A stretch of DNA of 64,000 bases from Eggerthella timonensis. GTDB taxonomy: Bacteria; Actinomycetota; Coriobacteriia; Coriobacteriales; Eggerthellaceae. Numbering within the stretch: the first letter of the stretch is position 1; each line of letters starts with the position of its first letter. The stretch covers positions 3,850,489-3,914,488 of the forward strand of contig NZ_FXXA01000002.1 in assembly GCF_900184265.1 (NCBI RefSeq), written 5' to 3'. Under the pieces are notes generated by a model. The model searched no databases, was not told where the DNA came from, and was given only the letters and a program-made list of their open reading frames with translations. The position numbers and the translations under genes were made by a program. Shown here piece by piece: positions 9,284-17,998 of the stretch.

Positions 9284-10813
9284 CTACATCTGCTCCACCA
9301 GCACGAGCAGCTCCTGCTTCTTGTGGATGTCGAGCTTCGCGTAGATGCGCTTCGAATGGGTGCGCATGGTGTTCTCGGATATGAACAGCATCTCGGCGAT
9401 AGCCGGGCCCGAATAGCCGCGCACGAGCAGCTCCATGACCTCGGCCTCGCGGCTGGACAGGCCGTAGAGCTCGCTCAGGCGCTTGCAGCGCTTCGACACG
9501 CGGTCGGCCAGCTGCGGCTCTGCGCCCGCACCGGCCGACGTTGCCTCGTCACGGGAGCGCACCGCCTGCGTCACGGCGATCTCGGCCGACGTCTCCTTTT
9601 GCGGCGCCTTCGGCGTGAGCATGAGAAACTCCAGGCGGTTCGTGTGCAGCTTGCCCACCTTGCGCCCCACCAGCGCGATGAGCAGCATCACGTACAGGGC
9701 CACGAGCGCCACGAACGACAGCTGCTCCACGCCGAGCCCCGCCGCGCTGCCCGAGGCGTAGCCTACCAGGTAGCCGCACATCTGCATGAAGTAGGTGATG
9801 GTGCCGTAGAACGCGAAGATGAGCACCGGGTTGATGCCGCTGTCGCGCGAGATCTGGCCGCAGTGCATCATCATGAGCACGGTCGCCAGCATGAAGCACG
9901 CGTACGTCACGCCGCTTCCCACCGTGGTGAACGCGGAACCGGCGAACGGCAGCACGATGAGGCACGTCGCTGCGATGGGGAACAGCACGCGGAACACGCT
10001 CATGAGATCCACGTGGATGGTGCGCCGCCGCCACGCCCCGTAGAACACGGCCACCACGGCCAGCAGCGCGAACATCGAGAAGATGTTGATGGTGCTGAGC
10101 AGCTCCTGGTGCGTGACCGCAATGAAGCGGATGGCGCCCGAGCAGAACCCGAGCGCGCCCACCGACAGCGCCGGAAGGAAGCTCTCGCGCAGCGCGTTTT
10201 TGTACACCACCGCATGCTCGCGCGGGACGTCGTCGAACATGGGCTGCTGCGCATCCGTCGCTCGCGCGGCGATCCACAGGCACAGCCCGGCCAGCGGCAC
10301 CAGCACCAGCGGTATAAGGTAGGCGGTGAGCGCCGTGGGGATGAAACACAGGAAGAAGTACAGCAGCGCCGAGAAGCCGGTGCCCTTGATGAGCGCGAGG
10401 TTGCCCCGCGCGCTGTCGAGCGAGGCGAACACGCGCTGCCAGCTCATAAGGTAGCCCGCCGACCCCACGCCGATGAGCGCTGCCGCGCCCACCACCAGCA
10501 CGAGCGCGAGCGATTCCAGGTACATGGCCCCCACCAGCATGAGCGGCCCGAATGCGAGCGGCGCCGAGAACGCGAGCACATGCGCCCCGCGCGAGAGGCT
10601 GGGCCGGGCCCACGTGAAGGCCATGGCCGCGCAGAACGCCAGCCAGAACGCGGCGATCTGAACCGTGTAGAATACGATGGTGGTGAGCGACGTTTGGCAG
10701 AATGCGGGCAAGTAGGGGTAGATGCCGCCCCAGATGGACGTTGCGTTGATGGATAGAAACGTCGCGTAGCCGAAGCTTGGCACGTCCGGTTTCAATGCTG
10801 ATGGAGCACGCAT
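9284..10813 (-). CDS. LuxR-family membrane regulator, probably of the adjacent dms operon
   Basis: A 509-residue paralogue in architecture of the preceding gene: hydrophobic helices over about residues 15-390, a charged linker (about 400-440), then a LuxR HTH at the C-terminus with LSSREAEVMELL and SENTMRTHSKRIYAKLDI. AAGGAGG lies upstream of the ATG at 10813. It is transcribed divergently from the DMSO-reductase-type operon starting at 11038, with a shared 224-bp control region, so regulation of that operon is the simplest inference. The two luxR genes are on the same strand with a 90-bp gap and may be cotranscribed. The ligand is unknown. Confidence 0.88.
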   Translation of the reverse strand: MRAPSALKPDVPSFGYATFLSINATSIWGGIYPYLPAFCQTSLTTIVFYTVQIAAFWLAFCAAMAFTWARPSLSRGAHVLAFSAPLAFGPLMLVGAMYLESLALVLVVGAAALIGVGSAGYLMSWQRVFASLDSARGNLALIKGTGFSALLYFFLCFIPTALTAYLIPLVLVPLAGLCLWIAARATDAQQPMFDDVPREHAVVYKNALRESFLPALSVGALGFCSGAIRFIAVTHQELLSTINIFSMFALLAVVAVFYGAWRRRTIHVDLMSVFRVLFPIAATCLIVLPFAGSAFTTVGSGVTYACFMLATVLMMMHCGQISRDSGINPVLIFAFYGTITYFMQMCGYLVGYASGSAAGLGVEQLSFVALVALYVMLLIALVGRKVGKLHTNRLEFLMLTPKAPQKETSAEIAVTQAVRSRDEATSAGAGAEPQLADRVSKRCKRLSELYGLSSREAEVMELLVRGYSGPAIAEMLFISENTMRTHSKRIYAKLDIHKKQELLVLVEQM

Positions 10814-10882
10814 GTGCGAGAGTCCCCCTCCTTATCACCGTAGGGTCATTCTAGCAGACGCGTCGGACGCCGCCAGCCAACA

Positions 10883-10942
10883 TGGTGACAGGGTGATGCT
10901 TTTGACCTGGTAATATACAAATATCACAACATTCTGGTGACA
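10883..10942. promoter_or_regulatory. Candidate regulator sites in the luxR/dmsA divergent region
   Basis: The octamer TGGTGACA appears at 10883-10890 and again at 10935-10942, 52 bp apart (close to five helical turns), on either side of an AT-rich core (TAATATACAAATATC). The pair lies between the divergent luxR and dmsA genes and could bind the LuxR dimer. No clean -35/-10 pair is recognisable. Confidence 0.35.
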
Positions 10943-11037
10943 ACATCGCGAGCGGCGAGCGCCTATAGTCTGCCGCAGACGAAGAGGCCGCGCCGCCGTT
11001 GGGAGGCCTCGCACGAAACGAGAATGGAGGGGGTTGC

Positions 11038-13458
11038 ATGTCAACAGATCGCACCACGCTGACCCGCCGCACGTTCGTCGCATCGACCGGAGCGCTGGGA
11101 GCGCTGGCCGCCTGCGGCACCGCGGCGAGCACGCTGTACGCGCCGACGCCGCAAGCGTACGGCGACGAGGGCGGCGACGGCGAGAGCATCGTGTGGACGC
11201 ACTGCCACGTCAACTGCGGAGGGGCCTGCGTGCTGCAGTGCCACGTGCAGGACGGCGAGTTGAAGTACGTGGAATCGGACAACACCGGCGACGCGTCGTT
11301 CGGCGCCGTGGAGGCGCGCGCCTGCCTGCGCGGACGCTCGATCCGCCCGTGGCTGGGCAGCGCCGACCGCCTGAACTACCCCATGAAGCGCGTCGAGGGA
11401 ACGAAGCGCGGCGACGGCCAGTACGAGCGCATCAGCTGGGACGAGGCGCTCGACACCATCGCCAGCGAGTTCAAGCGCATCACCGAGAAGTACGGCAACG
11501 AGAGCGTGTTCATCCAGGAATGCTCGGGCGTGGAGCAGAACATCATGATGAACAACCCATTCTTCCGCCTGTTCAACCTGCTGGGCGGCGAGGTCACCCG
11601 CTACGGCAGCTACTCGAGCGCCGCCATCAGCTTCGGCGCCGTGCCGTACACCTACGGCAAGTCGTGGGGCAACCGCTCGCTCAAGACCATCCAGGAGGGC
11701 GAGCTGGTGGTGCTGTTCGGCTTCGCCCCGAACGACATGCGCATGGCCGGCGACGGCCCGGGCTACGACTTGAACGTGGTGCGCGAGAAGAAGAACGCAC
11801 GCATCATCGTCATCGATCCGCGCCGCAACGAGACGTGCACGAACCAGGGAGCCGAGTGGATCCCCATCGTGCCGGGCACCGACGCGGCGCTCGTGGCGGG
11901 CATCGCGCACGAGCTGATCTCGCAGAACCTCGTGGACCTCGACTTCCTGCACACGTACTGCGTGGGATTCGACGAGGAGAGCATGCCCGAGGACGCACGC
12001 GGCAAGCACCTGTCGTATCGCGACTACATCATGGGAACCGGCTATGATCAGGTAGAGAAGACGCCCGCATGGGCCGCCTCCATCACGAAGGTCCCGGCCG
12101 AGCGCATCGTGAAGCTGGCGCACGAGATCGCCGAGTCCGACCCGTGCTACATCTGCCAGGGCCTCGGGCCGCAGCGCCACACCAACGGCGACAACGCCGC
12201 GCGCGCCATCATGGTGCTGCCGCAGCTGGTAGGCCAGGTAGGCAAGCCCGGAACCACGTCAGGCGGCACCATCGGCAACGACGACATCGGCCTGAGCTCG
12301 CTTCCCACGGGAGACAACCCCATCAAGACGAAGTTCCCGAACTTCCTGTGGCCCGAAGCCATCCGCGACGGGGCGAAGCTCACCGCCACGAATGCCGGCA
12401 TCCAGAACGCCGACAGCCTCAAGGTGGGCATCAAGTTCCTCGTGAATTACGGGAACAACATGATGGCCAACCAGAACGCCGACATCAACTTCACCACCGA
12501 CATCCTGCGCGACGAGAGCCTGTGCGAGTTCATCCTGCAGTACGACGTGGCGCGGACCGCCTCGTGCAACTGGGCCGACATCGTGCTGCCCGACCTCACC
12601 CCGCAGGAAACGTACAGCCTGACGGCCGCCGGCGAGAGCAACGACGTGGAGGGCATCCGCTTCGGCCAGCCCCTCTACGAGCCGAAGTTCGAACGCCGCG
12701 AAGTGTACGAGGTGTGCGGCGAGCTGGCGAAGCGCCTGGGCGTGTACGACGAGTACTCCGAGGGCGGCATGACGCGCGAGGACTGGTGCCGCAAGCTCTA
12801 CGACGAGCTGCGCGAGGACAAGCCCGAGCTGCCTACGTACGACGAGGGCGTGAAGATGGGCGCGTTCACCTACGACACCGGGCCCTCGACCGACGTGGAC
12901 AAGTTCATCCTCGACCCCGAGGCGAACCCGCTGAAAACCGCCACGGGCAAGATCCAGATCTACTCCCCCGAGCTTGCCGAGATGGCCGAAACGTGGACGG
13001 TGCAGGACGGCGACGTGATCTCGCCCATCCCCGTGTACTATCCGGGCTTCGACGGACCCGACGCCACCACCGACGAGTTCCCGTTCCAGATCGTGGACTT
13101 CCACCACAAGGGCACGACGCACTCGACGTACGCCGCCAACGAGGTGCTGCACAAGCTGTCGCCGTTCCAGGCGTGGATCAACCCGATCGACGCCGAGCGC
13201 CAGGGCATCGCCGACCTCGATCCCGTGCGCCTCGTGAGCGCGCAGGGCGAGATCCGCACCACGGCGAAGGTGACGAACCGCGTGATCCCCGGCGTCATCA
13301 TGTACCCGCAGGGCGCGTGGCACGATGCCGACATGCAGGGCGACCGCGTGGACCACGGCGGATGCAGCAACACGTTGACCAGCCGCCATTGCGCCCCGGT
13401 GTCGAAGGGCACGGGCCAGCACAGCGTGATCGGCACGATCGAGAAGGTGGAGGGGTAA
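11038..13458 (+). CDS. dmsA: Molybdopterin oxidoreductase catalytic subunit, DmsA type
   Basis: A catalytic subunit of 806 residues in the DMSO reductase family, exported by Tat: R10-R11 in LTRRTFVA, then a hydrophobic core. The [4Fe-4S] ligands C56, C60, C64 and C96 follow the CxxxCxxxC...C spacing of DmsA-like enzymes. The YGSYSSA segment near residue 190 holds the Ser expected as Mo ligand in this class. The C-terminal domain (about 690-800) is the molybdopterin-dinucleotide-binding fold. It should reduce an S-oxide, N-oxide or related acceptor outside the membrane, using electrons from DmsB/DmsC. The real substrate is not readable; Eggerthella has many paralogues. The ATG at 11038 is preceded by GGAGGGGG. 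The gene heads a four-gene operon. Confidence 0.93.
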   Translation: MSTDRTTLTRRTFVASTGALGALAACGTAASTLYAPTPQAYGDEGGDGESIVWTHCHVNCGGACVLQCHVQDGELKYVESDNTGDASFGAVEARACLRGRSIRPWLGSADRLNYPMKRVEGTKRGDGQYERISWDEALDTIASEFKRITEKYGNESVFIQECSGVEQNIMMNNPFFRLFNLLGGEVTRYGSYSSAAISFGAVPYTYGKSWGNRSLKTIQEGELVVLFGFAPNDMRMAGDGPGYDLNVVREKKNARIIVIDPRRNETCTNQGAEWIPIVPGTDAALVAGIAHELISQNLVDLDFLHTYCVGFDEESMPEDARGKHLSYRDYIMGTGYDQVEKTPAWAASITKVPAERIVKLAHEIAESDPCYICQGLGPQRHTNGDNAARAIMVLPQLVGQVGKPGTTSGGTIGNDDIGLSSLPTGDNPIKTKFPNFLWPEAIRDGAKLTATNAGIQNADSLKVGIKFLVNYGNNMMANQNADINFTTDILRDESLCEFILQYDVARTASCNWADIVLPDLTPQETYSLTAAGESNDVEGIRFGQPLYEPKFERREVYEVCGELAKRLGVYDEYSEGGMTREDWCRKLYDELREDKPELPTYDEGVKMGAFTYDTGPSTDVDKFILDPEANPLKTATGKIQIYSPELAEMAETWTVQDGDVISPIPVYYPGFDGPDATTDEFPFQIVDFHHKGTTHSTYAANEVLHKLSPFQAWINPIDAERQGIADLDPVRLVSAQGEIRTTAKVTNRVIPGVIMYPQGAWHDADMQGDRVDHGGCSNTLTSRHCAPVSKGTGQHSVIGTIEKVEG

Positions 13459-13461
13459 GCC

Positions 13462-14079
13462 ATGACGCAGTACGGATTTTACTTCGACGCGACGCGCTGC
13501 ACGGGCTGCAAAACGTGCGAGGCCGCGTGCCGCGATTACCACGACCTGCCGCTCGAGCTGTCGTACCGGCACGTGTACGAGCTGGAAGGCGGCTCGTGGA
13601 ACCAGGCGGCCGACGGCACCTGGACCACGGATTCCTACACGTATTACACCTCGTTCGCGTGCAGCCACTGCGCGAACCCGGCCTGCACGCACGTGTGCCC
13701 CACCGGCGCCATGCACAAGGACGACAACGGCATCGTGTCGGTCGACACGCACCGCTGCATCGGCTGCGGTTACTGCGAGCTGGCCTGCCCCTACGGCAAC
13801 CCGCATGTCGACCGCGACAAGGGCCACAGCGTGAAGTGCGACGGCTGCGCCGAGCGCGTGGCCGCGGGTAAGCAGCCCGTGTGCGTGGAGGCGTGCTCCA
13901 TGCGCTCCCTGTCGTTCGGCCCGATGGACAGCCTGCCGAGCGGCGGCGAGCTGGCCGCTGTGGCGCCGCTGCCCGACCCCAGCGTGACCACGCCGAACTT
14001 CCTCATCAAAGCCTGCGCCTCGTCGCAGCCGTGCGGCTCCACGTCGTGCGTCGTCGCCAACGCCGCGGAGGTGAAGTAA
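13462..14079 (+). CDS. dmsB: 4Fe-4S electron-transfer subunit, DmsB type
   Basis: A 205-residue ferredoxin-like subunit with four Cys clusters: CTGCKTCEAAC near residue 14, CSHCANPACTHVC near 70, CIGCGYCELAC near 98 and CDGCAERV...C near 120. This is the DmsB/NrfC pattern of four [4Fe-4S] centres that pass electrons from the membrane anchor to DmsA. No signal peptide is seen; such subunits ride out with the Tat-bearing partner. It begins three bases after dmsA and ends one base before dmsC, so translation is coupled. The tail (about 150-205) is Cys-poor apart from two Cys near 193 and 198. Confidence 0.93.
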   Translation: MTQYGFYFDATRCTGCKTCEAACRDYHDLPLELSYRHVYELEGGSWNQAADGTWTTDSYTYYTSFACSHCANPACTHVCPTGAMHKDDNGIVSVDTHRCIGCGYCELACPYGNPHVDRDKGHSVKCDGCAERVAAGKQPVCVEACSMRSLSFGPMDSLPSGGELAAVAPLPDPSVTTPNFLIKACASSQPCGSTSCVVANAAEVK

Positions 14080-14080
14080 C

Positions 14081-14929
14081 ATGGGAACCGGATTCGAGCA
14101 CACCGCGCTGGCGGTATTCACCACCCTGGCGCCGATGGGCGCCGGAGCGTTCATCGCGCTGGCGTACGCGTTCATAGCCGGCCAGCCCGACGAGGCCGCC
14201 GCGAAGCGCCTCGATCGCTGGACGGCCCTCCCGCTCGCCGTGCTGGCCGTGGGCTTCCTCGGCGCATTCATGCACCTCGCGAGCCCCTTCAACGCCTTCG
14301 GCGTGTTCACGGGCGTGGGCGCCTCCCCGCTGTCGAACGAGATCCTCGTCGGCGTGGCGTTCGCCCTGCTGGCCGTGGCGTACTGGGTGCTGGCGCTGGC
14401 CGGGAGGCTGTCGTTCGCGTTGCGCAAGACGCTGCTCGTGGTGCTTGCGGCGCTGGCCGTGGTGTTCGCCGCCTTCTGCGGACTGGCCTACATGATGTAC
14501 ACTATCCCCACGTGGAACACGCCGCTGTCCATCGTGCAGATGGTGGGCTATATGCTGGCGGGCGGCACGGTGCTGGGCTTCTGCACCGTGGGCTTCGCCC
14601 AGGTAGGCCTGCCGAAAGGCGCGGGCACCGTGGCGCTCGCGCTGACGCTGGCCGGCGTGGCGGTGGGCACGGTGGGCTTCGGCGTGCAGATCGCAGGGCT
14701 CGATGCCATCCGCAACATCTGGTCGTCGGCGGCCGAGCTCGTGCCGGCCATCTGGATGCTGCTGGGCGCGTTCGCGGTGTGCGGTCTCGTCGCCGCGGCG
14801 CTGACGTTCGTCGCGGCGAAAAAGGCGTTCGCGCCGGTGCTCATGGCGGCAGCCTGCATCATCGTCGCCGCAGGCATCTTCGTGGCGCGCATCGGGTTCT
14901 ACGGCTTGTACATGGGCATTGCGCTGTAA
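14081..14929 (+). CDS. dmsC: DMSO reductase membrane anchor subunit, DmsC type
   Basis: A 282-residue integral membrane protein with about eight hydrophobic helices, matching the DmsC/NrfD-like anchor that oxidises menaquinol and feeds DmsB. The start ATG follows the dmsB stop by one base, typical of a coupled operon. The protein lacks long soluble loops. A second protein of the same kind is encoded 30 bp downstream, so the operon has two anchors. The two may be alternative subunits or form a heterodimer; sequence alone does not say. Confidence 0.9.
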   Translation: MGTGFEHTALAVFTTLAPMGAGAFIALAYAFIAGQPDEAAAKRLDRWTALPLAVLAVGFLGAFMHLASPFNAFGVFTGVGASPLSNEILVGVAFALLAVAYWVLALAGRLSFALRKTLLVVLAALAVVFAAFCGLAYMMYTIPTWNTPLSIVQMVGYMLAGGTVLGFCTVGFAQVGLPKGAGTVALALTLAGVAVGTVGFGVQIAGLDAIRNIWSSAAELVPAIWMLLGAFAVCGLVAAALTFVAAKKAFAPVLMAAACIIVAAGIFVARIGFYGLYMGIAL

Positions 14930-14959
14930 GCAGGCGCGACGAAGGAAAGGGGCGGCAGC

Positions 14960-15856
14960 ATGGAGACGGCGCTCAACGAGATCACCCTCGTGCTGTTCAC
15001 CACCATCGCTCCGGCGGGCGTCATGGGATACCTCACCATGGCGCTCGCCATCGTATTGGCCCGCGACGAAGAGCGCGCCGGCACCATCAGCCGCTACCTC
15101 GTGGTGCCGCTCGTGCTGGCCATCTCGGGGCTCATCGCGTCGGCCACCCATCTGGGAACGCCCGCGAACGCGCTGTACGTGATCACCGGCATCGGCCGCT
15201 CGCCCCTTTCGAACGAGGTGGTTGCCGCCGTGGCGTTCCTGGCGCTGGGCGGCGTGTACTGGATCCTGTCGTTCCGCGACGACCTACGACGCTCTTTCCG
15301 CGTCGCGTGGCTGGCCGCCACCGCGGTGGCGGGCTTCGTGTTCGTGGGGTACATCGCCGTGGCGTACTCGGTGCCCTCCGTTCCCACGTGGAACCTGCCC
15401 ACCGCGCCGCTGACGCTGTGGCTGAACGCGCTGTCGAGCGGGCCTTTGGTAGGGCTGTTCGGGTTGCTGCTGGCGCGCCAGGAGCCGAGCGGGCGCATGA
15501 CCGCGGCGCTGCTGGCGCTGACCGCGCTTGCCGCTGTAGGAAACGCCGCGGTGCTGGGGATGCAGTGGCAGGAGCTGGGCGGCATCGCGACCACCACCAC
15601 GCGCGCCGTCGACCTGGTACCGGCGATGCCGCTGGTCATCGGCGCGTACGCCGCGTGCGAGGCGATCGCCATCGCGCTGGGCGGCGCGGGAGCGCTGCGG
15701 CGCACCATCGGCGGCGGCAACGACCCCTTCGCCGCCGCGCAGCGCACGCGGGCGGCGCGACTGGCGCTGACGGCCACAAGCGCGGTGCTGGCGCTGGCCG
15801 CATGCTTCGCTGTGCGCTTCACGTTTTACGCGCTGCACATGACGCTGGGGGTGTGA
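14960..15856 (+). CDS. Second DmsC-type membrane anchor
   Basis: A 298-residue, eight-to-nine-helix membrane protein that resembles its upstream neighbour over the whole length. Shared elements are an N-terminal TTxAPxG motif, a T.LGTPxNA/SPFNAF-like loop and the G.SPLSNE motif near residue 75. It has its own GAAAGGGG site before the ATG at 14960. It is probably a diverged duplicate of dmsC. The stop codon TGA at 15854-15856 is part of a GGGGTGTGAGACAGAGGG sequence that belongs to the repeat element downstream, so the repeat reaches up to the stop of the gene. Confidence 0.87.
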   Translation: METALNEITLVLFTTIAPAGVMGYLTMALAIVLARDEERAGTISRYLVVPLVLAISGLIASATHLGTPANALYVITGIGRSPLSNEVVAAVAFLALGGVYWILSFRDDLRRSFRVAWLAATAVAGFVFVGYIAVAYSVPSVPTWNLPTAPLTLWLNALSSGPLVGLFGLLLARQEPSGRMTAALLALTALAAVGNAAVLGMQWQELGGIATTTTRAVDLVPAMPLVIGAYAACEAIAIALGGAGALRRTIGGGNDPFAAAQRTRAARLALTATSAVLALAACFAVRFTFYALHMTLGV

Positions 15857-15864
15857 GACAGAGG

Positions 15865-15966
15865 GAGACAGAGGGACGGTGAGACAGAGGGACGGGGTAA
15901 TTGTCTCATTTTGCCCGCAAAATGAGACAATTACCCCGTCCCTCTGTCTCACCGTCCCTCTGTCTC
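15865..15966. repeat. 102-bp perfect palindromic element (50-bp arms, 2-nt centre)
   Basis: Positions 15865-15914 are the exact reverse complement of 15917-15966, with only CC between. Each arm holds two copies of GAGACAGAGGGACGG plus a TAATTGTCTCATTTTGC core. The repeat lies between convergent dmsC2 and tetR, and both genes end in GGGGTGTGA running into GACAGAGGG. It would form an extreme hairpin in RNA from either strand and can serve as a bidirectional terminator. I recall similar GAGACAGAGGGACGG elements from Eggerthella genomes, but could not check this. Confidence 0.9.
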
Positions 15967-16534
15967 ACACCCCGGCGAGGAGGTAGCGCAGGTACTCGTA
16001 GGCCTGCGCCTTCGTGCAGCGGCGTTCGCCGAGCAGGCTCCATTCCAGCACGAGGAACAGCGTGTTGCCGAAGTGGTCGGCGATCAGCTCGTAGGGGATG
16101 CGGCCCGCCACACGCTCGGGGCAGGCGCGCAGCATCGTGCGGATCTGGGTTTGCATGACGCCGCGCAGGCGGTTCAGCAGGTAGCCCGAGCCTGCATTGT
16201 AAGCAAGCGTGCGCTTCACGACGTCGAGGTGCGCGGCGCACAGATCGTACGCGCGATCGAAGCACACGCGCAGCCCCTCCTCCGCACTCATCGACGAGGC
16301 CTCGTCCAGCTGCAGATGCGCCCCGATGCGCATCCAGCCGTAATCCAGCAGATCGTACTTGTCGTCGAAGTAGTTGTAGAACGTCGCGCGCGGATACCCG
16401 GCACGTTGGCACAGCTCGTTGACCGTCACCTGCTCGAACGGCTGCTCGGCCAGCAGGGTCAGCAACGACCCCGAAAAGGCGTCGAGCGTGCGCTGCGCCC
16501 CGCGCGTGGGCTTCCTCGTCACGTCGTACTTCAT
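15965..16534 (-). CDS. TetR/AcrR family transcriptional regulator
   Basis: A 189-residue regulator. The N-terminal HTH covers about residues 12-60, with VTVNELCQRAGYPRATFYNYF as the recognition segment, and a TetR_C-type ligand domain follows. ATG 16534 is selected because AGGAGGT lies eight bases upstream; a longer in-frame start exists at 16609 but has no site. It is transcribed divergently from the EFR1 flavodoxin-ferredoxin gene. The 210-bp gap between them holds three related TCCAAnnnTTGACA sites, so it likely represses that gene and itself. Its stop codon lies inside the palindromic repeat element. Confidence 0.85.
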   Translation of the reverse strand: MKYDVTRKPTRGAQRTLDAFSGSLLTLLAEQPFEQVTVNELCQRAGYPRATFYNYFDDKYDLLDYGWMRIGAHLQLDEASSMSAEEGLRVCFDRAYDLCAAHLDVVKRTLAYNAGSGYLLNRLRGVMQTQIRTMLRACPERVAGRIPYELIADHFGNTLFLVLEWSLLGERRCTKAQAYEYLRYLLAGV

Positions 16535-16604
16535 CGCCGACCTCCTTTCGACTTCGCGCTTCTTGGCGCAGCAAACCCGATTTTGGGCAGATTCACTCAT
16601 TTCG

Positions 16605-16704
16605 TCCAACGTTTGACAGAGCGGGCGAAGCCGTCTCTTGCGCTGCCTCGCCGCTCATTCTATGGTTGATTCCAACAATTGACAAGTGTCCAAGATTTGA
16701 CAGA
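16605..16704. promoter_or_regulatory. Three operator-like repeats between tetR and the EFR1 gene
   Basis: TCCAAnnnTTGACAR occurs at 16605-16620, 16671-16686 and 16689-16704. The last copy sits in the near-palindrome GTCCAAGATTTGAC. The two downstream copies start 18 bp apart. The arrangement fits TetR dimers covering both divergent promoters. TTGACA within the unit is also a consensus -35 box, so the operators may overlap polymerase sites. Confidence 0.55.
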
Positions 16705-16744
16705 TGCACAGGCGTGCACGCGCCGAGCGATACGGGAGGAACCG

Positions 16745-17524
16745 ATGATCTTCTACTATTCAGCCACCGGGAACAGCCAGCACGTGGCGCGCCGTCTCGC
16801 CGACGCGCTCGACGACCGTGCCATTTCGATCAGGGCATGTCGAGACGCGGGCCGCGCGTCGTTCGAGCTTGCGGAGGGCGAGGCCGTCGGCTTCGTCACG
16901 CCCACGCACTTCATGGGGCTGCCCATCCTCATGACCGACTTCTTCGACGCCCTCGACCTCCGAACGAGCGCCGTCGAACCCCCGTACGCCTACCTCGTGG
17001 CCACGTTCGGCAACTTCAGCGGCACGGCGCGCGTCATGACCGCCGACGCGCTGCGCGTCCGCGGCATCCCGCTGGCTGCCGCGTTCGGCGTGCGCATGGT
17101 GGACACCTGGACGCCGATGTTCGACGCATCGGACGACGAGCGCAACCTGCGCATCACGCACGAAGCGGACGCGCGCGTCGACGACATCGCCGTTCGCATC
17201 CGCGCCCGGCAGACGGGCGCGCACCGCGTCCGCACGGGGCCGCCCCTCGTAGGCTCGCTCATGCACGCGCATTGGCGCGCCTGCCGGTCCACCGCGCCGT
17301 TCTTCGTGGATGCTTCCTGCATCGGCTGCGGCGCGTGCGCCCGGAACTGCCCCGTGGGCGCCATCCGCATGGAAGACGGTACGCCCGCCTGGACGAATGA
17401 CTCATGCGCGCAGTGCCTCGCGTGCTTGCATCGCTGCCCCGCGTTCGCCATTCAGCACGGGCCGAACACGAAAAAGCACGGACAGTGGGTGCATCCCGAC
17501 GAAATTCCGACATCTCGGCAATAA
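16745..17524 (+). CDS. EFR1-type flavodoxin-ferredoxin fusion
   Basis: A 259-residue fusion of an N-terminal flavodoxin (FMN phosphate loop SATGNSQHVA at 5-14) and a C-terminal 2[4Fe-4S] ferredoxin (CIGCGACARNC near 197 and CAQCLACLHRC near 221). EFR1-family proteins are low-potential electron carriers in anaerobes. GGGAGG precedes the ATG at 16745. It is monocistronic and divergent from the TetR gene, so induction by that regulator's ligand is likely. The electron partner is not evident here; the dms operon is nearby but uses its own iron-sulfur subunit. Confidence 0.87.
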   Translation: MIFYYSATGNSQHVARRLADALDDRAISIRACRDAGRASFELAEGEAVGFVTPTHFMGLPILMTDFFDALDLRTSAVEPPYAYLVATFGNFSGTARVMTADALRVRGIPLAAAFGVRMVDTWTPMFDASDDERNLRITHEADARVDDIAVRIRARQTGAHRVRTGPPLVGSLMHAHWRACRSTAPFFVDASCIGCGACARNCPVGAIRMEDGTPAWTNDSCAQCLACLHRCPAFAIQHGPNTKKHGQWVHPDEIPTSRQ

Positions 17525-17585
17525 GCGCACCGGCCTCCCCCCATCATCTCCGGATGCCGCGCAGGGACCTTTTCCTCCTCTTCGG

Positions 17586-17785
17586 AACAATCGCCCTCTT
17601 CCGCCCGCGCTGTTCCCGGAGAGGCGAAAACATGCGCGCACCGTTCCAGCGACATACGAACCTCGCTCCGGCGTGCGGCGTCCACGTCGCTGCGCTCGAA
17701 CGCGTTCCTCCACCGCGCATGAACGCTTGGGGCCACACCGTGCTGCGCGTCGCGTTTGCGCAGACCGGATCTTCGAACAACGCTT
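17586..17785 (+). pseudogene. Decayed 5' fragment of an ECF sigma factor gene
   Basis: The stretch matches the start of the intact sigma gene at 33135, including its upstream region. AACAATC at 17586-17592 lies at the position of the promoter -35, and the ATG is at 17632. The first residues, MRAPFQRHTN, correspond to MRLPFQRHTN of the intact copy, and VLRVAFAQTGS corresponds to VLRVALAQTGS. Between these blocks the reading frame is shifted by two compensating indels. Homology stops near 17785, before the sigma-2 core, exactly where GC content drops. The -10 box is also degraded (CGCGC for CGTAT). It is a remnant left at the boundary of the low-GC island. Confidence 0.75.
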
Positions 17786-17998
17786 TATCGCATTGCTCCT
17801 AACGCGTTGTCAGAGAGCAAGAGGTATGAACGAGTTCACATTAATCCTCAATGATACTAGGCCACGCCTACCCCAATGACTCAAGCAGGAGCAGACATGG
17901 CTTAGCGAAAACCATCATCGAAAAGCAGCAAGGTCGCCTTTCAACGACTGCGGTGATCCGTTCATCTTTGCTAGCGCGACCCCGTAAGGTACAGGCCT

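Noticed and set aside
12069..14427. Several long frames on both strands over the dms operon
   Set aside because: Arg/Gly/Ala-rich shadow translations of dmsA and dmsB with no domain content.
17404..17802. A 132-codon frame after the EFR1 gene as a real gene
   Set aside because: Its second half is the out-of-frame/in-frame mosaic of a broken sigma factor and its first half overlaps the EFR1 gene antiparallel in meaning; it has no ribosome site.
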